Source of the DNA: G051903925 sp051903925
Lineage (GTDB): Bacteria > Pseudomonadota > Alphaproteobacteria > Zavarziniales > Zavarziniaceae
Direction of reading: 5' to 3'
DNA length: 64,000 bases
Assembly (NCBI RefSeq): GCF_051903925.1
Contig: NZ_CP173678.1
Coordinates: 124,001-188,000 of the forward strand
Part shown: one piece after another, positions 53,320 through 62,480 of the stretch
How the letters are laid out: each line of letters opens with the position of its first letter
Position numbering within the stretch: the stretch's first letter is position 1
Translations under genes and position numbers: made by a program
Notes under the pieces: generated by a model
Told to the model about the DNA's origin: nothing
Database searches by the model: none
What the model saw: only the letters and a program-made list of their open reading frames with translations

Positions 53320-54992
53320 CAGGAGAAGTTCCGGGCGTCGGCCAGGTCGGTCATGGTGTCCACATCCAGCCAGTTGCCGGTGATGTAGTGCACCGCCACC
53401 GGCTCGCGCGCGTTCAGGCGGTCGATCAGCACGGCCAGGTCCGCCTGGGCCAGGCTGCCGTCGCGTCCCATCGCCTCAAGTTCCTCCCGCACCAGGGCGG
53501 CACCGCGGGCGGTCACCCGCATCAGGCCGATCCATTCGCCCGTCGCGTCCGCCCCGTCGCCCAGCCCGATCGCCAGCAGGCGCGCCGGCGCCTCGTCCAG
53601 GTAGGTCGCGGAGAAGGCACGGTCGGCACGGACCAGGTCGCGTGGATTGGCCAGGCGTGCCGCGCGCCGTTCGGGCGAGGCGTCGACGGCCAGGACGATA
53701 TCGGCCTTGGTCGCCAGCAGTCCCTCCAGGATGTAGCGCCGGAAGAGCACGTCGCCATAGACGATCACCGTCTCCTGGGTCAGCGCCTCCAGCGCGCAGG
53801 CGAGGGAGGCCGCCTCCCCCGTCACCGCGTAATCGGGATTGTCGACCGTGGCGATGCCGTCCAGTGCGATCGCCTCCGCCCGGTAGCCGCGCACGACGGT
53901 GACGCCGCGCACGCCGCTGCTGCCCAGCGTGTCGACCAGGTGGCGCAACAGCGGCCGGCCGCGAATGTCGACCATGCACTTGGGCTGCTCCGCGGTCAGG
54001 GCGCCCAACTCGCTCCCGCGGGATGCGGCCAGCACGATGGCGCGCGGCGGAGCCACCGCCGGCAGATAGCGGGCCGATGCCTCCTCCAGCTCGTCATTGC
54101 CCATCAGGGCAAAGATGTCGTGGACGCTGGCCACCCGACCCTCGACAGCGCCCAGGGACTCGCTGTCGCGGATCTGGCGCGCGGCCTCCCGCATCGCCGT
54201 GATCGACGAGCGGATCAGGTGGTTGGCCCAGATGACCATGGCAATGCCGGCCTTCCGGAACACGTCCGCCGGCGTTGCGTGGTACATGGTCGGCACGATG
54301 ACGACGGGCGCCCGGTCGCCCCAGCGCTCCATGAAGCCGATGATCTCGCCCGCATGGGCCTTCTTCGAATGGATCAGGATCGCATCGGCGCCGGCCTGGT
54401 GATAGGCCTCGGCCCGGCGCAGCGCCTCGTCCATCGAATGGCCGGAGATCAGCGCCTCGACCCGCGCCACGATCGAGAAGTCGTCGTCGGTCTGGGCGTC
54501 CTTGCCCGCACGGATGCGGCCGCAGAACTCCTCGATATCGGCCAGGGGTTGCGCCTCGCCAATGAACGAGTTGGTCTTTGGGAACAGCTTGTCCTCGATG
54601 CAGACGCCGGCAATGCCGCGCTCGCCCAGCTTGCGCACCAGGCGACGGACATTGTTGAAATTGCCATAGCCGGTGTCGCCGTCGACCAGGATCGGCAGGC
54701 TGGTCGCGTCGGCCATGTATTCCAGCATGTCCAGGACCTGGGTCCAGGATGCCTCGTTGTTGTCACGCAGGCCCAGCATCGCCGACATGGACAGGCCGGA
54801 CGCCCAGATCCCGGCAAAGCCCGCCTCCTCCACGATCTTGGCAGACAGGCCGGAATGCGCCTCCATGATGAAGGCAAGGTCCGCCTGGGTCAGCAGGCGG
54901 CGCAAGGCGGCGGGCCGACTGTCGCGGCCCCCGCGGCCGCCCTCCACCATCTGGAACGGACGCTGGCTGGCGGCCCGGTCGGTCATGCTCAA
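53319..54992 (-). CDS. PEP mutase fused to a nucleotidyltransferase
   Basis: This 557-residue two-domain protein is the first enzyme of phosphonate synthesis. Residues 30-300 are the isocitrate-lyase-fold mutase with EDKLFPKTNS at 133-142, exactly EDK-x5-NS, which separates true PEP mutases from lyases. Residues 318-557 form a sugar-nucleotide-transferase-type domain: IVLAASRGSELGALTAEQPKC (shown in part), NPDYAV, and D414 in YGDVLF as a metal ligand. The second domain probably links CMP or another nucleotide to a phosphonate or its alcohol. The fused arrangement is known from some bacteria. Genes for decarboxylase and aminotransferase flank it. Confidence 0.92.
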   Translation of the reverse strand: MSMTDRAASQRPFQMVEGGRGGRDSRPAALRRLLTQADLAFIMEAHSGLSAKIVEEAGFAGIWASGLSMSAMLGLRDNNEASWTQVLDMLEYMADATSLPILVDGDTGYGNFNNVRRLVRKLGERGIAGVCIEDKLFPKTNSFIGEAQPLADIEEFCGRIRAGKDAQTDDDFSIVARVEALISGHSMDEALRRAEAYHQAGADAILIHSKKAHAGEIIGFMERWGDRAPVVIVPTMYHATPADVFRKAGIAMVIWANHLIRSSITAMREAARQIRDSESLGAVEGRVASVHDIFALMGNDELEEASARYLPAVAPPRAIVLAASRGSELGALTAEQPKCMVDIRGRPLLRHLVDTLGSSGVRGVTVVRGYRAEAIALDGIATVDNPDYAVTGEAASLACALEALTQETVIVYGDVLFRRYILEGLLATKADIVLAVDASPERRAARLANPRDLVRADRAFSATYLDEAPARLLAIGLGDGADATGEWIGLMRVTARGAALVREELEAMGRDGSLAQADLAVLIDRLNAREPVAVHYITGNWLDVDTMTDLADARNFS

Positions 54993-55026
54993 GCTCCTGG
55001 ACTGGGGGACGGTGGGAGAGGCGGCA

Positions 55027-56163
55027 TCAGGCCCGGGCGAGCGCCGGCTCGGCGGCGACGCCCCGACGCTCGGCCACGAAGGTGGCGATGGCGGCCACGG
55101 CGCGCGCCATGTCGTCCGGCCCCACGGCCCCGATGCAGCCGATGCGGAAGCTGGGCTCAGCCGTCAGCTTGCCCGGATAAATCACGATGCCGCGGCCGTG
55201 CAGCCAGGCATACATCTCGTCGAAGTCGAACCAGTCGCCCGCCGGCGGGCGGAAGGTCACAATAACCGGCGCCTGCAGCCCAGGGGCGACATAGGTCTCG
55301 AAGCCCAGCCGCGCCATCCCCTCGACCAGGATGCGGCAGTTGGCGCTGTAGCGGGCGTGACGCCCGGCGACGCCGCCTTCGGCGTCGAGCTGGTCCAGTG
55401 CGGCGTCCAAGGCGGCCACCACCTGGGTCGGGGGCGTGAAGCGCCACTGCCCGTTGGCCACGAAACCCTGCCATTGCGCGTGCAGGTCCAGGCTCAGACT
55501 GCTGGCCGTGCCGCGGGCCGCACGCAGGGCCTGGCGCTCGACCAGCACGAAGCCCAGGCCCGGCACGCCCTCCAGCCCCTTGTTGGCCGAGGCCATCAGC
55601 GCCTTGAACGGGGCCGCGCGGCCGTCGATCGGTACGCCGCCGAACGAACTCATGGCGTCGACCATCAGGCCGCGCCCGGCGGCGGCCACGACGCCGGCAA
55701 TCGCCTCCAGCGGGTTCAGCAGGCCGCTGGTCGTCTCGCAATGGACCAGCGCCACGTCGGTGACGGCCTGGTCCTGCGCCAGGACCAGGGCGACCGCCGC
55801 GGGATCGATGGCCGCATCCTCCGCCACCTCCAGCGCGGTCACGGCGCGGCCCAGGCGATGCGCCATCTCCACCATGCGCCGGCCATAGGCACCATTGACC
55901 AGGACCAGCAGGCGCCCGTCGCGCGGCAGCAGGGTCTGGATCGCCGCTTCGACCGCGAAGGTGCCGCTGCCCTGGACCGGCACCGCCTCGTGCGTGTCGG
56001 CAACACCGGCCAGCGCGGCCAGCCTGGCGCGCACGCGCTCGCTCATCGCCACGAAGTCGCCATCGCGTGAGCCCCAGTCCCGGTTCAGCGCCGCGCGCGT
56101 CGCATCGCTGGTGGTCAGGGGGCCCGGGGTCAGCAGCAGCGTCTTCAACGCGTCGCCTCGCAT
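55027..56163 (-). CDS. phnW: 2-aminoethylphosphonate:pyruvate aminotransferase
   Basis: This fold-type I PLP enzyme of about 378 residues has LLTPGPLTTSDATR and DWGSRDGDF at the start. The PLP Lys is K195 in ASANKGLEG, and D169 is in MVDAMSSFGG. In degradation it deaminates 2-aminoethylphosphonate; next to mutase and decarboxylase genes it should run in reverse and make it. An upstream in-frame ATG at 56202 is possible. There is no strong ribosome site for either start. Confidence 0.93.
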   Translation of the reverse strand: MRGDALKTLLLTPGPLTTSDATRAALNRDWGSRDGDFVAMSERVRARLAALAGVADTHEAVPVQGSGTFAVEAAIQTLLPRDGRLLVLVNGAYGRRMVEMAHRLGRAVTALEVAEDAAIDPAAVALVLAQDQAVTDVALVHCETTSGLLNPLEAIAGVVAAAGRGLMVDAMSSFGGVPIDGRAAPFKALMASANKGLEGVPGLGFVLVERQALRAARGTASSLSLDLHAQWQGFVANGQWRFTPPTQVVAALDAALDQLDAEGGVAGRHARYSANCRILVEGMARLGFETYVAPGLQAPVIVTFRPPAGDWFDFDEMYAWLHGRGIVIYPGKLTAEPSFRIGCIGAVGPDDMARAVAAIATFVAERRGVAAEPALARA

Positions 56164-56357
56164 GGTTGGCAGAACGATGGGCGGCGCCCGGGGGGCACGC
56201 ATGACCGTGCCGGGCTTCAGGGCCGATTGTTGAGTGTTGCATAGCGGTGCGTCGCTGCCGAGGCAACGCCAGCGACATAATGTTCACCCAAAACAGACAC
56301 GGATCCGCGTCTGTTCGCTGGCATACTGACTATATCACGTCGTACCATCTGCGGCGC

Positions 56358-56603
56358 ATGAGTCGTGCTCCCACACCCCGCCTAGCGCGCTACCTCGTCC
56401 TGCACGAAACGCGGGGCTGGGTCATTGAACTGGACGGCTCGTCCTTTGGCCCATATCGCTCGCAGAAAGCCGCGATCAAGGCCGCGACAGACGCCGCCCT
56501 TCTCTCTGTCCAACTGAAGTACGAGGCCGTGGTATTCGTCCGCGGCCTGGACGGGCGGGAACGCTCTGTGTGGCAGAGTCGAAACCAACCCCCACCCCGC
56601 TGA
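56358..56603 (+). CDS. DUF2188-like small protein
   Basis: The 81-residue product has YLVLHETRGWVIELDGSSFG and YRSQKAAIKAATDAALLS, the pattern of DUF2188-type proteins, where a beta-hairpin is followed by a helix. It is basic and ends WQSRNQPPPR. The start at 56358 (MSRAPTP) is more natural than an in-frame ATG at 56247, which would add residues from the divergent promoter region. It is convergent to the efflux operon, with 14 bases between the stop codons. Function unknown. Confidence 0.7.
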   Translation: MSRAPTPRLARYLVLHETRGWVIELDGSSFGPYRSQKAAIKAATDAALLSVQLKYEAVVFVRGLDGRERSVWQSRNQPPPR

Positions 56604-56617
56604 GGCGTCCAGCACGC

Positions 56618-58108
56618 TCAGCCGGGACCGGCTGAGGCGGGAGCGCCGTCCACCTCGGGGTCGGCGGGCTGGGTCGGCGTAAGGCCGATAACGGGCTCGC
56701 CCGGGGCATAGTCGCCGGCCAGGCCGCCGCCGACGGTCGCATACAGCGTCACCAGGTTCGCCGCGCGCGTGAGGCGGGTCGAGACCAGGGCCTGCTGCGC
56801 CTGGTAGAGCGTGCGCTGGGCGTCCAGCGTGTTCAGGAACGTGTCGACCCCGGCATCATAGCGCGCATTCGACAGGCGATAGCTGGTCTGCGCCGCCTCG
56901 ACATTGGCGGCACGGGCGGCGAGCTGCCGGTCGATCGTGCCCTGTTGCGCCAGCGAATCGGCGACCTCGCGAAAGGCGACCTGGATCGCCCGCTCATAGG
57001 TCGAGACGGCGACATCCCGCTGGGCCTGGGCCAAATCCAGGTTGGCCTCGTTCTCGCCCGCGTTGAAGATCGGGATCGAGATCGACGGGTTGAACAGCAG
57101 GACCTGCGACGGATCGCTGAACAGGCGCCCCAGGTCGGTGCTGGACAGCCCGGCCGACGTCGTGAGCGAGATCGTCGGGAAGAACGCGGCGCGCGCCGCG
57201 CCGATATTGGCATTCGCCGCGCGCAGGGCGTATTCGGCCTGCAGCACGTCTGGCCGGCGCAGCAGCACCCGCGAATCCAGGTTGGCGGGCAGCGCCGCCA
57301 GGGTGTAGTCGCGGCCCAGCCCCTCGGGCAGCAGGGCGTCGGCCACGCGGGCGCCAACCAGCAGGTCCAGCGCATTGCGGTCCTGCTCGACCAGCGTGGT
57401 GAAGGCCGCAACGTCCGCCCGCGCCTGCTCCAGGATGGTGCGGGCCTGGACCACGTCCAGCTCGGACGCGACTTCGCCCTCGAAGCGGCGCTGGGTCAGG
57501 TCGAGCGAGGTCTGCGCCGAAGCCAGCGTCTCGCCCGCAATGCGCAGCAGGTCGCGGTCGGCAGCCAGGGTCAGGTAGGCACGCGCCGTCTCGGCCAGCA
57601 GGCTGATGCGCGTGGCGCGCGCCGCCCATTCGGTCGCGAAATAGGATTGCAGCGCCTGGTTGGACAGGCTCTTCAGCCGGCCGAACAGGTCAAGCTCGAA
57701 GGCGCTGAAGCCGACCGACACGGAATAGCTCCGCGATTCGATCTCGCGGCCCGGCCCGCTGGGCGTGATCTGGTACGCGCCGTCCGCCCCGCCACGGACA
57801 TCGGGCAGGCGGTTCGAATCCTGCACCCGATAGCGGGCCCGGGCCGCAACGACATTGCCGGCCGCCACGCGCAGGTCGCGGTTGTTGGCGAGGGCCAGCG
57901 CCAGGACGGTGCGCAGCTGGCCATCGGTGAAGAAGTCGGTCCAGCGCAGCGCGGTCAGGTCGTACTGGCCGGCGCCGGCGGGCGGGTAGGCCCCGCCCTG
58001 GGGCAGCGATGCCGGCACCGGGGCCGGCGGCTGCTCGTACTCGGGCTCCAGCGTGGAACAGGCCGCCAGCAGGCCCAGCGCCGAGACGGCGATCAACGGA
58101 ATGCGCAT
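56618..58108 (-). CDS. outer-membrane factor lipoprotein of an RND efflux pump (OprM/NodT family)
   Basis: The 496-residue lipoprotein has lipobox LLAAC with Cys at 17. The mature part has two related halves typical of TolC-like channels: LRWTDFFTDGQLRTVLALAL and LANNRDLRVAAGNV first, and NIGAARAAFFPTISLTTSAG with VSTYERAIQVAFREVADSL later. It forms the outer-membrane exit channel for the pump. It lies eight bases after the RND permease gene and ends the three-gene operon. Confidence 0.93.
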   Translation of the reverse strand: MRIPLIAVSALGLLAACSTLEPEYEQPPAPVPASLPQGGAYPPAGAGQYDLTALRWTDFFTDGQLRTVLALALANNRDLRVAAGNVVAARARYRVQDSNRLPDVRGGADGAYQITPSGPGREIESRSYSVSVGFSAFELDLFGRLKSLSNQALQSYFATEWAARATRISLLAETARAYLTLAADRDLLRIAGETLASAQTSLDLTQRRFEGEVASELDVVQARTILEQARADVAAFTTLVEQDRNALDLLVGARVADALLPEGLGRDYTLAALPANLDSRVLLRRPDVLQAEYALRAANANIGAARAAFFPTISLTTSAGLSSTDLGRLFSDPSQVLLFNPSISIPIFNAGENEANLDLAQAQRDVAVSTYERAIQVAFREVADSLAQQGTIDRQLAARAANVEAAQTSYRLSNARYDAGVDTFLNTLDAQRTLYQAQQALVSTRLTRAANLVTLYATVGGGLAGDYAPGEPVIGLTPTQPADPEVDGAPASAGPG

Positions 58109-58115
58109 TGAAACC

Positions 58116-61100
58116 CTATTCCGCAGGCTGCGGGGCGGCGACCGGCTCCGGGTGCCGCTGGCCGAACAGCCGGTGCACCAGCACGAAGAAGAGCGGGACC
58201 ATGAAGATGCCGAAGAAGGTGCCGGTCAGCACGCCACCGATGACGCCGGTGCCGATGTCGTTCTGGCTGGCAGCACCCGCGCCGGTGGCGAGCGCCAGCG
58301 GCAGGATGCCGGCGGTGAAGGCCAACGACGTCATCAGGATGGGACGCAGGCGCAGGACCGCCCCCTCGACCGCGGCATCGAACGCGGTCATGCCGCGTTT
58401 CACCCCGGCCTCGGCAAACTCGACGATCAGGATCGCGTTCTTGGACGACAGGCCGATCGTCGTCAGCAGGCCCACCTGGAAGAAGATGTCGTTGGTCAGG
58501 CCGCGGGCGGTCGCCGCCAGCACGGCCCCGATCACGCCCAGCGGAATGACCAGCAGGACCGACAGCGGGATCGACCAGCTTTCATAGAGTGCCGCCAGGC
58601 ACAGGAAGATGACCAGGATCGAGAGCGCGTAGAGGATGGGCGCCTGCCCGCTCGACAGCCGCTCCTGGAAGCTGATGCCGCTCCAGGCCAGCGAATAGTC
58701 GCCCTCCACCCCATCGACCAGGCGCTGCATCGTATCCATCGCGGCACCCGTGCTCTGCCCTGGCGCGGGCGCGCCCTGGATCTGCACGGCGGCCAGCCCG
58801 TTGAAGCGCTGCAGCTGCGGCGAGCCGTAGGTCCACTCGCTGGTGGTGAAGGCCGAGAACGGCGTCATGGCGCCCGTGCTGCCCCGGACGTACCACTGGT
58901 TCAGGTCCTCCGGCGCCGAGCGGAACGGCGCGTCGCCCTGGACATACACGCGCTTGACTCGGCCGCGGTCGATGAAGTCGTTCACATAGGTCCCGCCCCA
59001 GGCCGTGGACAGGGTGCTGTTGATGTCGGCCTGGGACAGGCCGAGCACGCCGGCCTTGGCCTGGTCGATCTCGATGTGCAGCTGAGCCGTATCCTCAAGC
59101 CCGTTGGGCCGCACCGCCATCACGGAAGGCTCCTTGGCGGCGCCGCCCAGGACCTGATTGCGCGCCTGCATCAGCGCCGCGTGGCCGCTGGCCTGGGGGT
59201 CCTGCAGCCACATCTCGAAGCCGGCGGAGCGCCCCAGCGCACGCACCGACGGCGGGACCAGGGCAAAGACCTGGGCATCGCGTTCCTGCGAGAAATGAGC
59301 CATAGCGCGGTTGGCGATCGCCTGGGCCGAATTCTCGGCCCCCGGGCGGTCGTCCCAATTATGCATGGTGAGGAAGGCCATGCCGGCGTTCTGGCCCGAG
59401 CCGTTGAAGCTGAAGCCGGCCAGGGTGAAGACGCCCTTCACGTTGTGGGGCTCGTGCTCCGCGAAGTACTCCTGCACCTTCATCGCCATGGTCTGCGTGC
59501 GCGCCGTGGTCGCGCCGGAGGGCAGCGTGTAGACGACGAAGGCCTGGCCCTGGTCCTCGTCCGGCAGGAAGCTGGTCGGCATCCGCGTGAACATGACCGC
59601 CAGCAGGCCGATCACGACGACGAACAGCGCCATGAAGGTCACGGGCCGCCGGGCGACGAAGCCGACGCCGCGGCCATAGCGCTGCTGCGTCCGCCCGAAC
59701 CAGCGGTTGAACCAGCCGAAGAAGCCGCGCTGCGTCGCCGGGTCGATATGCACCGGGCGCAGGATCGTGGCGCACAGCGCCGGCGTCAGCACGATCGCGA
59801 CCAGCAGCGACAGCGCCATGGCCGAAACGATGGTGACCGAGAACTGGCGATAGATCACGCCGACCGAGCCGCCGAAGAAGGCCATCGGCAGGAACACCGC
59901 GGTCAGCACCAGCACGATGCCGACCAGGGCGGGGGTGATCTCCTCCATCGACTTGATGGTCGCCTCGCGCGGGGGAAGGCCTTCCTCCCGCATGATGCGC
60001 TCGACGTTCTCGACCACCACGATCGCGTCGTCGACCAGCAGGCCGATCGCCAGCACCATTGCGAACAGGGTCAGGGTGTTGATCGAGAAGCCCAGCGCCG
60101 ACAGGATGCCGAACGTGCCCAGCAGGACGACCGGCACGGCGATCATCGGAATGATCGTGACCCGCCAGTTCTGCAGGAACACGAACATTACGATCAGGAC
60201 CAGGAAGATCGCCTCGACCAGGGTCTTGATCACCTCCTCGATCGAGATGCGCACGAACTCGGTCGAATCGATCGGATAGGCGACGACATAGCCCTCGGGG
60301 AAGGTTGGCTCCAGTTCGGCGACCCGCGCCTTGACCAGGTCGGCAACGGAGAGCGCATTGGCGCCTGAGGCCAGCTGCACCGCAATGCCGGCCGAAGGAT
60401 GGCCGTTGAAGCGCGACGTCGTGCCGTAGTTCTCGGCCCCCAGCTCAACCCTGGCGACGTCGCGCAGGCGCACCGTCGCCCCGCTCGTGTCGCTGCGCAG
60501 GATGATGTTCTCGAACTCCTCAGCCGTCTGCAGGCGCGACAGGGCGGTGACGGTCGCGTTCAGCATCTGACCCGGCAGGGCCGGCCTTGCCCCCACCTCG
60601 CCCGCCGAGACCTGGGTATTCTGCGCCTGGATCGCGCTGGTCACGTCGGACGGCATCAGGCCGAACGAGTTGAGCTTGCCCGGGTCGAGCCAGATGCGCA
60701 TGGCGTACTGCGCCCCGAACACCGTGACGTCGCCCACCCCTTCGAGCCGGCTGAGCGGATCGACGAGGTTGCTGATCATGAAGTCGGAAATGTCGATATT
60801 GGTCGCCCGGTCGGTCTCGTCATAGAGGCCGACGATCATCAGGAAGTCCGACTGCGACTTGGCGACCGTGACGCCCAGCGCCTGCACCGCCTGGGGCAGG
60901 CGGTTGAGCGCCTGCTGCACCTTGTTCTGGACCTGGACCTGGGCGATGTCGGGATCGGTGCCCTGCTCCAGCGTGACGGTGATCGAGGCCTGGCCCGACG
61001 ACTGGCTGGTCGACGAGAAGTAGAGCAGGCCGTCAATGCCCTTCAGCTGCTGCTCGATCACCTTGGTCACGCTGTTTTCCAGCGTCGCGGCCGAGGCACC

Positions 61101-61250
61101 CGGATAGCTGGCCGAGATCGTGACGGTCGGCGGCGCGATGTCGGGATACTGCGACACCGGCAGCGAGAAGATCGAGGTAGCCCCCGCCAGCATGATGATG
61201 ATGGCGATGACGATCGCGAAGATCGGCCGCGCGATGAAGAACTTAGCCAT
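58116..61250 (-). CDS. RND multidrug efflux permease (AcrB/MexB family)
   Basis: The 1044-residue HAE1 transporter has the N-terminal signature MAKFFIARPIFAIVIAIII, and the proton-relay Asp pair is in GLLVDDAIVVVENVER (helix 4). LNTLTLFAM-like INTLTLFAMVLAIG precedes it, and the second-half helices carry SSKNAILIVEFA with the relay Lys. Length and domain order match AcrB. It exports hydrophobic compounds across both membranes with the adaptor and channel encoded beside it. Confidence 0.97.
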   Translation of the reverse strand: MAKFFIARPIFAIVIAIIIMLAGATSIFSLPVSQYPDIAPPTVTISASYPGASAATLENSVTKVIEQQLKGIDGLLYFSSTSQSSGQASITVTLEQGTDPDIAQVQVQNKVQQALNRLPQAVQALGVTVAKSQSDFLMIVGLYDETDRATNIDISDFMISNLVDPLSRLEGVGDVTVFGAQYAMRIWLDPGKLNSFGLMPSDVTSAIQAQNTQVSAGEVGARPALPGQMLNATVTALSRLQTAEEFENIILRSDTSGATVRLRDVARVELGAENYGTTSRFNGHPSAGIAVQLASGANALSVADLVKARVAELEPTFPEGYVVAYPIDSTEFVRISIEEVIKTLVEAIFLVLIVMFVFLQNWRVTIIPMIAVPVVLLGTFGILSALGFSINTLTLFAMVLAIGLLVDDAIVVVENVERIMREEGLPPREATIKSMEEITPALVGIVLVLTAVFLPMAFFGGSVGVIYRQFSVTIVSAMALSLLVAIVLTPALCATILRPVHIDPATQRGFFGWFNRWFGRTQQRYGRGVGFVARRPVTFMALFVVVIGLLAVMFTRMPTSFLPDEDQGQAFVVYTLPSGATTARTQTMAMKVQEYFAEHEPHNVKGVFTLAGFSFNGSGQNAGMAFLTMHNWDDRPGAENSAQAIANRAMAHFSQERDAQVFALVPPSVRALGRSAGFEMWLQDPQASGHAALMQARNQVLGGAAKEPSVMAVRPNGLEDTAQLHIEIDQAKAGVLGLSQADINSTLSTAWGGTYVNDFIDRGRVKRVYVQGDAPFRSAPEDLNQWYVRGSTGAMTPFSAFTTSEWTYGSPQLQRFNGLAAVQIQGAPAPGQSTGAAMDTMQRLVDGVEGDYSLAWSGISFQERLSSGQAPILYALSILVIFLCLAALYESWSIPLSVLLVIPLGVIGAVLAATARGLTNDIFFQVGLLTTIGLSSKNAILIVEFAEAGVKRGMTAFDAAVEGAVLRLRPILMTSLAFTAGILPLALATGAGAASQNDIGTGVIGGVLTGTFFGIFMVPLFFVLVHRLFGQRHPEPVAAPQPAE

Positions 61251-61271
61251 GGCGGGACTCTCCTGGCCGTC

Positions 61272-62435
61272 CTACTGGACGATGCGCGGATTGTTCGCGA
61301 TCGCGGCCAGGTCGGCCTCCACCGGCACGGCCTTCGCACCCGGGCGGATCTTCTGCAGACCGTCGACGATCAGGCGGTCACCCGCCTTGAGCCCGTCGGT
61401 GACCAGCCAGCTGGTGCCGACGGTGCGCGGCGTGACCAGGATGCGCGATTCAACCGTATTGTCGGCGGTCAGGACCATGGCCGTGGCTTCGCCCTTGTTG
61501 TTGCGCGCAACCCCCTGCTGCGGCGCCAGGATGGCGTCGTCCTGGACCGACTGGGTCAGCACCGCGCGCACGAACATGCCGGGCAGCAGCAGGCCATCGG
61601 GATTGGGGAACTGGGCGCGCAGCGTCACGGTGCCCGTTGCCGCGTCCACGCCCACCTCGGTGAACTCCAGCTTGCCCTTCAGGGCGTACTCGGTGCCGTC
61701 CTCCAGCCGCAGCGAGACGGGCGCGTCGACGGGGGCGGACCCGCCGCTGGCGAATTGCCGCTTCAGGGCCAGGATCTCCTGGCTGGACTGGGTGATGTCG
61801 ACGTAGATCGGGTCCAGCTGCATGATCGTGGCCAGCGCCGTGGCCTGGCTGGCCGTGACCAGGGCACCGGCCGTCACGCTCGAGCGCCCGATGCGGCCGG
61901 AGATCGGGGCCGCCAGGGTCGTGTAGTTCAGGTTGATCTGCGCGGCCTGGAGCGCCGCGCGGTCCGCGGCGACGGCGGCCTGGGCCTGCTGGTAGGCAGC
62001 CTTGGCGTCGTCGGCCTCCTGCCGGCTGACGCCGTTGACACGCACCAGCCCGGCATAGCGCTCGGCCCGCAGGCGCAGCGACTCGATGTTGGCCTGCGTT
62101 GCCGCGGCCTGGGCCTTGGCCTGCTCGAAGGCGGCGCGGTAGGTCGCGTCGTCGATCTGGTAGAGCGGCTGGCCGGCCTGGACGTCGGAGCCCTCCGCGA
62201 ACAGGCGCGCCTTGATGATGCCCGAGACCTGGGGCCGCACTTCCGACACCTGGAACGCACTCGTGCGGCCGGCCAGCTCGGTGTCGAGCGGCACGCGCTG
62301 CGGCGCCAGGGTGATGATGCCAACCTGGGGTGGTGGGGGCGCCTGCTGCTGGGCATTGGCCTGGCCCGGCTCATCGCCGCAGGCAGCAAGCATCGCGAGG
62401 GCGGCCACGGCGCCTGCCAGATGGAAGATCCGCAT
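61272..62435 (-). CDS. membrane-fusion adaptor lipoprotein of the RND pump (AcrA/MexA family)
   Basis: The 387-residue periplasmic adaptor has a lipobox LAAC with C19. The lipoyl/barrel half-motif is VRPQVSGIIKARLFAEGSDV, with a helical hairpin between about 90 and 160 (AAATQANIESLRLRAERYAG). NLNYTTLAAPISGRIG-like INLNYTTLAAPISGRIGRSS is diagnostic for MexA/AcrA. The ATG at 62435 is preferred; a GTG at 62444 is in frame and has GAGG upstream. It is the promoter-proximal gene of the efflux operon. Confidence 0.94.
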   Translation of the reverse strand: MRIFHLAGAVAALAMLAACGDEPGQANAQQQAPPPPQVGIITLAPQRVPLDTELAGRTSAFQVSEVRPQVSGIIKARLFAEGSDVQAGQPLYQIDDATYRAAFEQAKAQAAATQANIESLRLRAERYAGLVRVNGVSRQEADDAKAAYQQAQAAVAADRAALQAAQINLNYTTLAAPISGRIGRSSVTAGALVTASQATALATIMQLDPIYVDITQSSQEILALKRQFASGGSAPVDAPVSLRLEDGTEYALKGKLEFTEVGVDAATGTVTLRAQFPNPDGLLLPGMFVRAVLTQSVQDDAILAPQQGVARNNKGEATAMVLTADNTVESRILVTPRTVGTSWLVTDGLKAGDRLIVDGLQKIRPGAKAVPVEADLAAIANNPRIVQ

Positions 62436-62460
62436 TGTCGACACGCCGCCTCACGAGATA

Positions 62461-62480
62461 GAGTGAACGCTCGTTCTCAC
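62461..62480. promoter_or_regulatory. TetR operator between the efflux operon and its regulator
   Basis: GAACG-CT-CGTTC (62465-62476) is a perfect inverted repeat within GTGAACGCTCGTTCTCAC, where the outer GTGA and TCAC also mirror. On the minus strand it lies between a TGAAAG-like -35 and TCTATC-like -10 for the adaptor gene. The position between divergent genes is classical for autoregulation by TetR repressors. Confidence 0.7.

Noticed and set aside
58053..60368. Plus-strand frame of about 770 codons opposite the AcrB-like gene
   Set aside because: Antisense shadow of a conserved permease.
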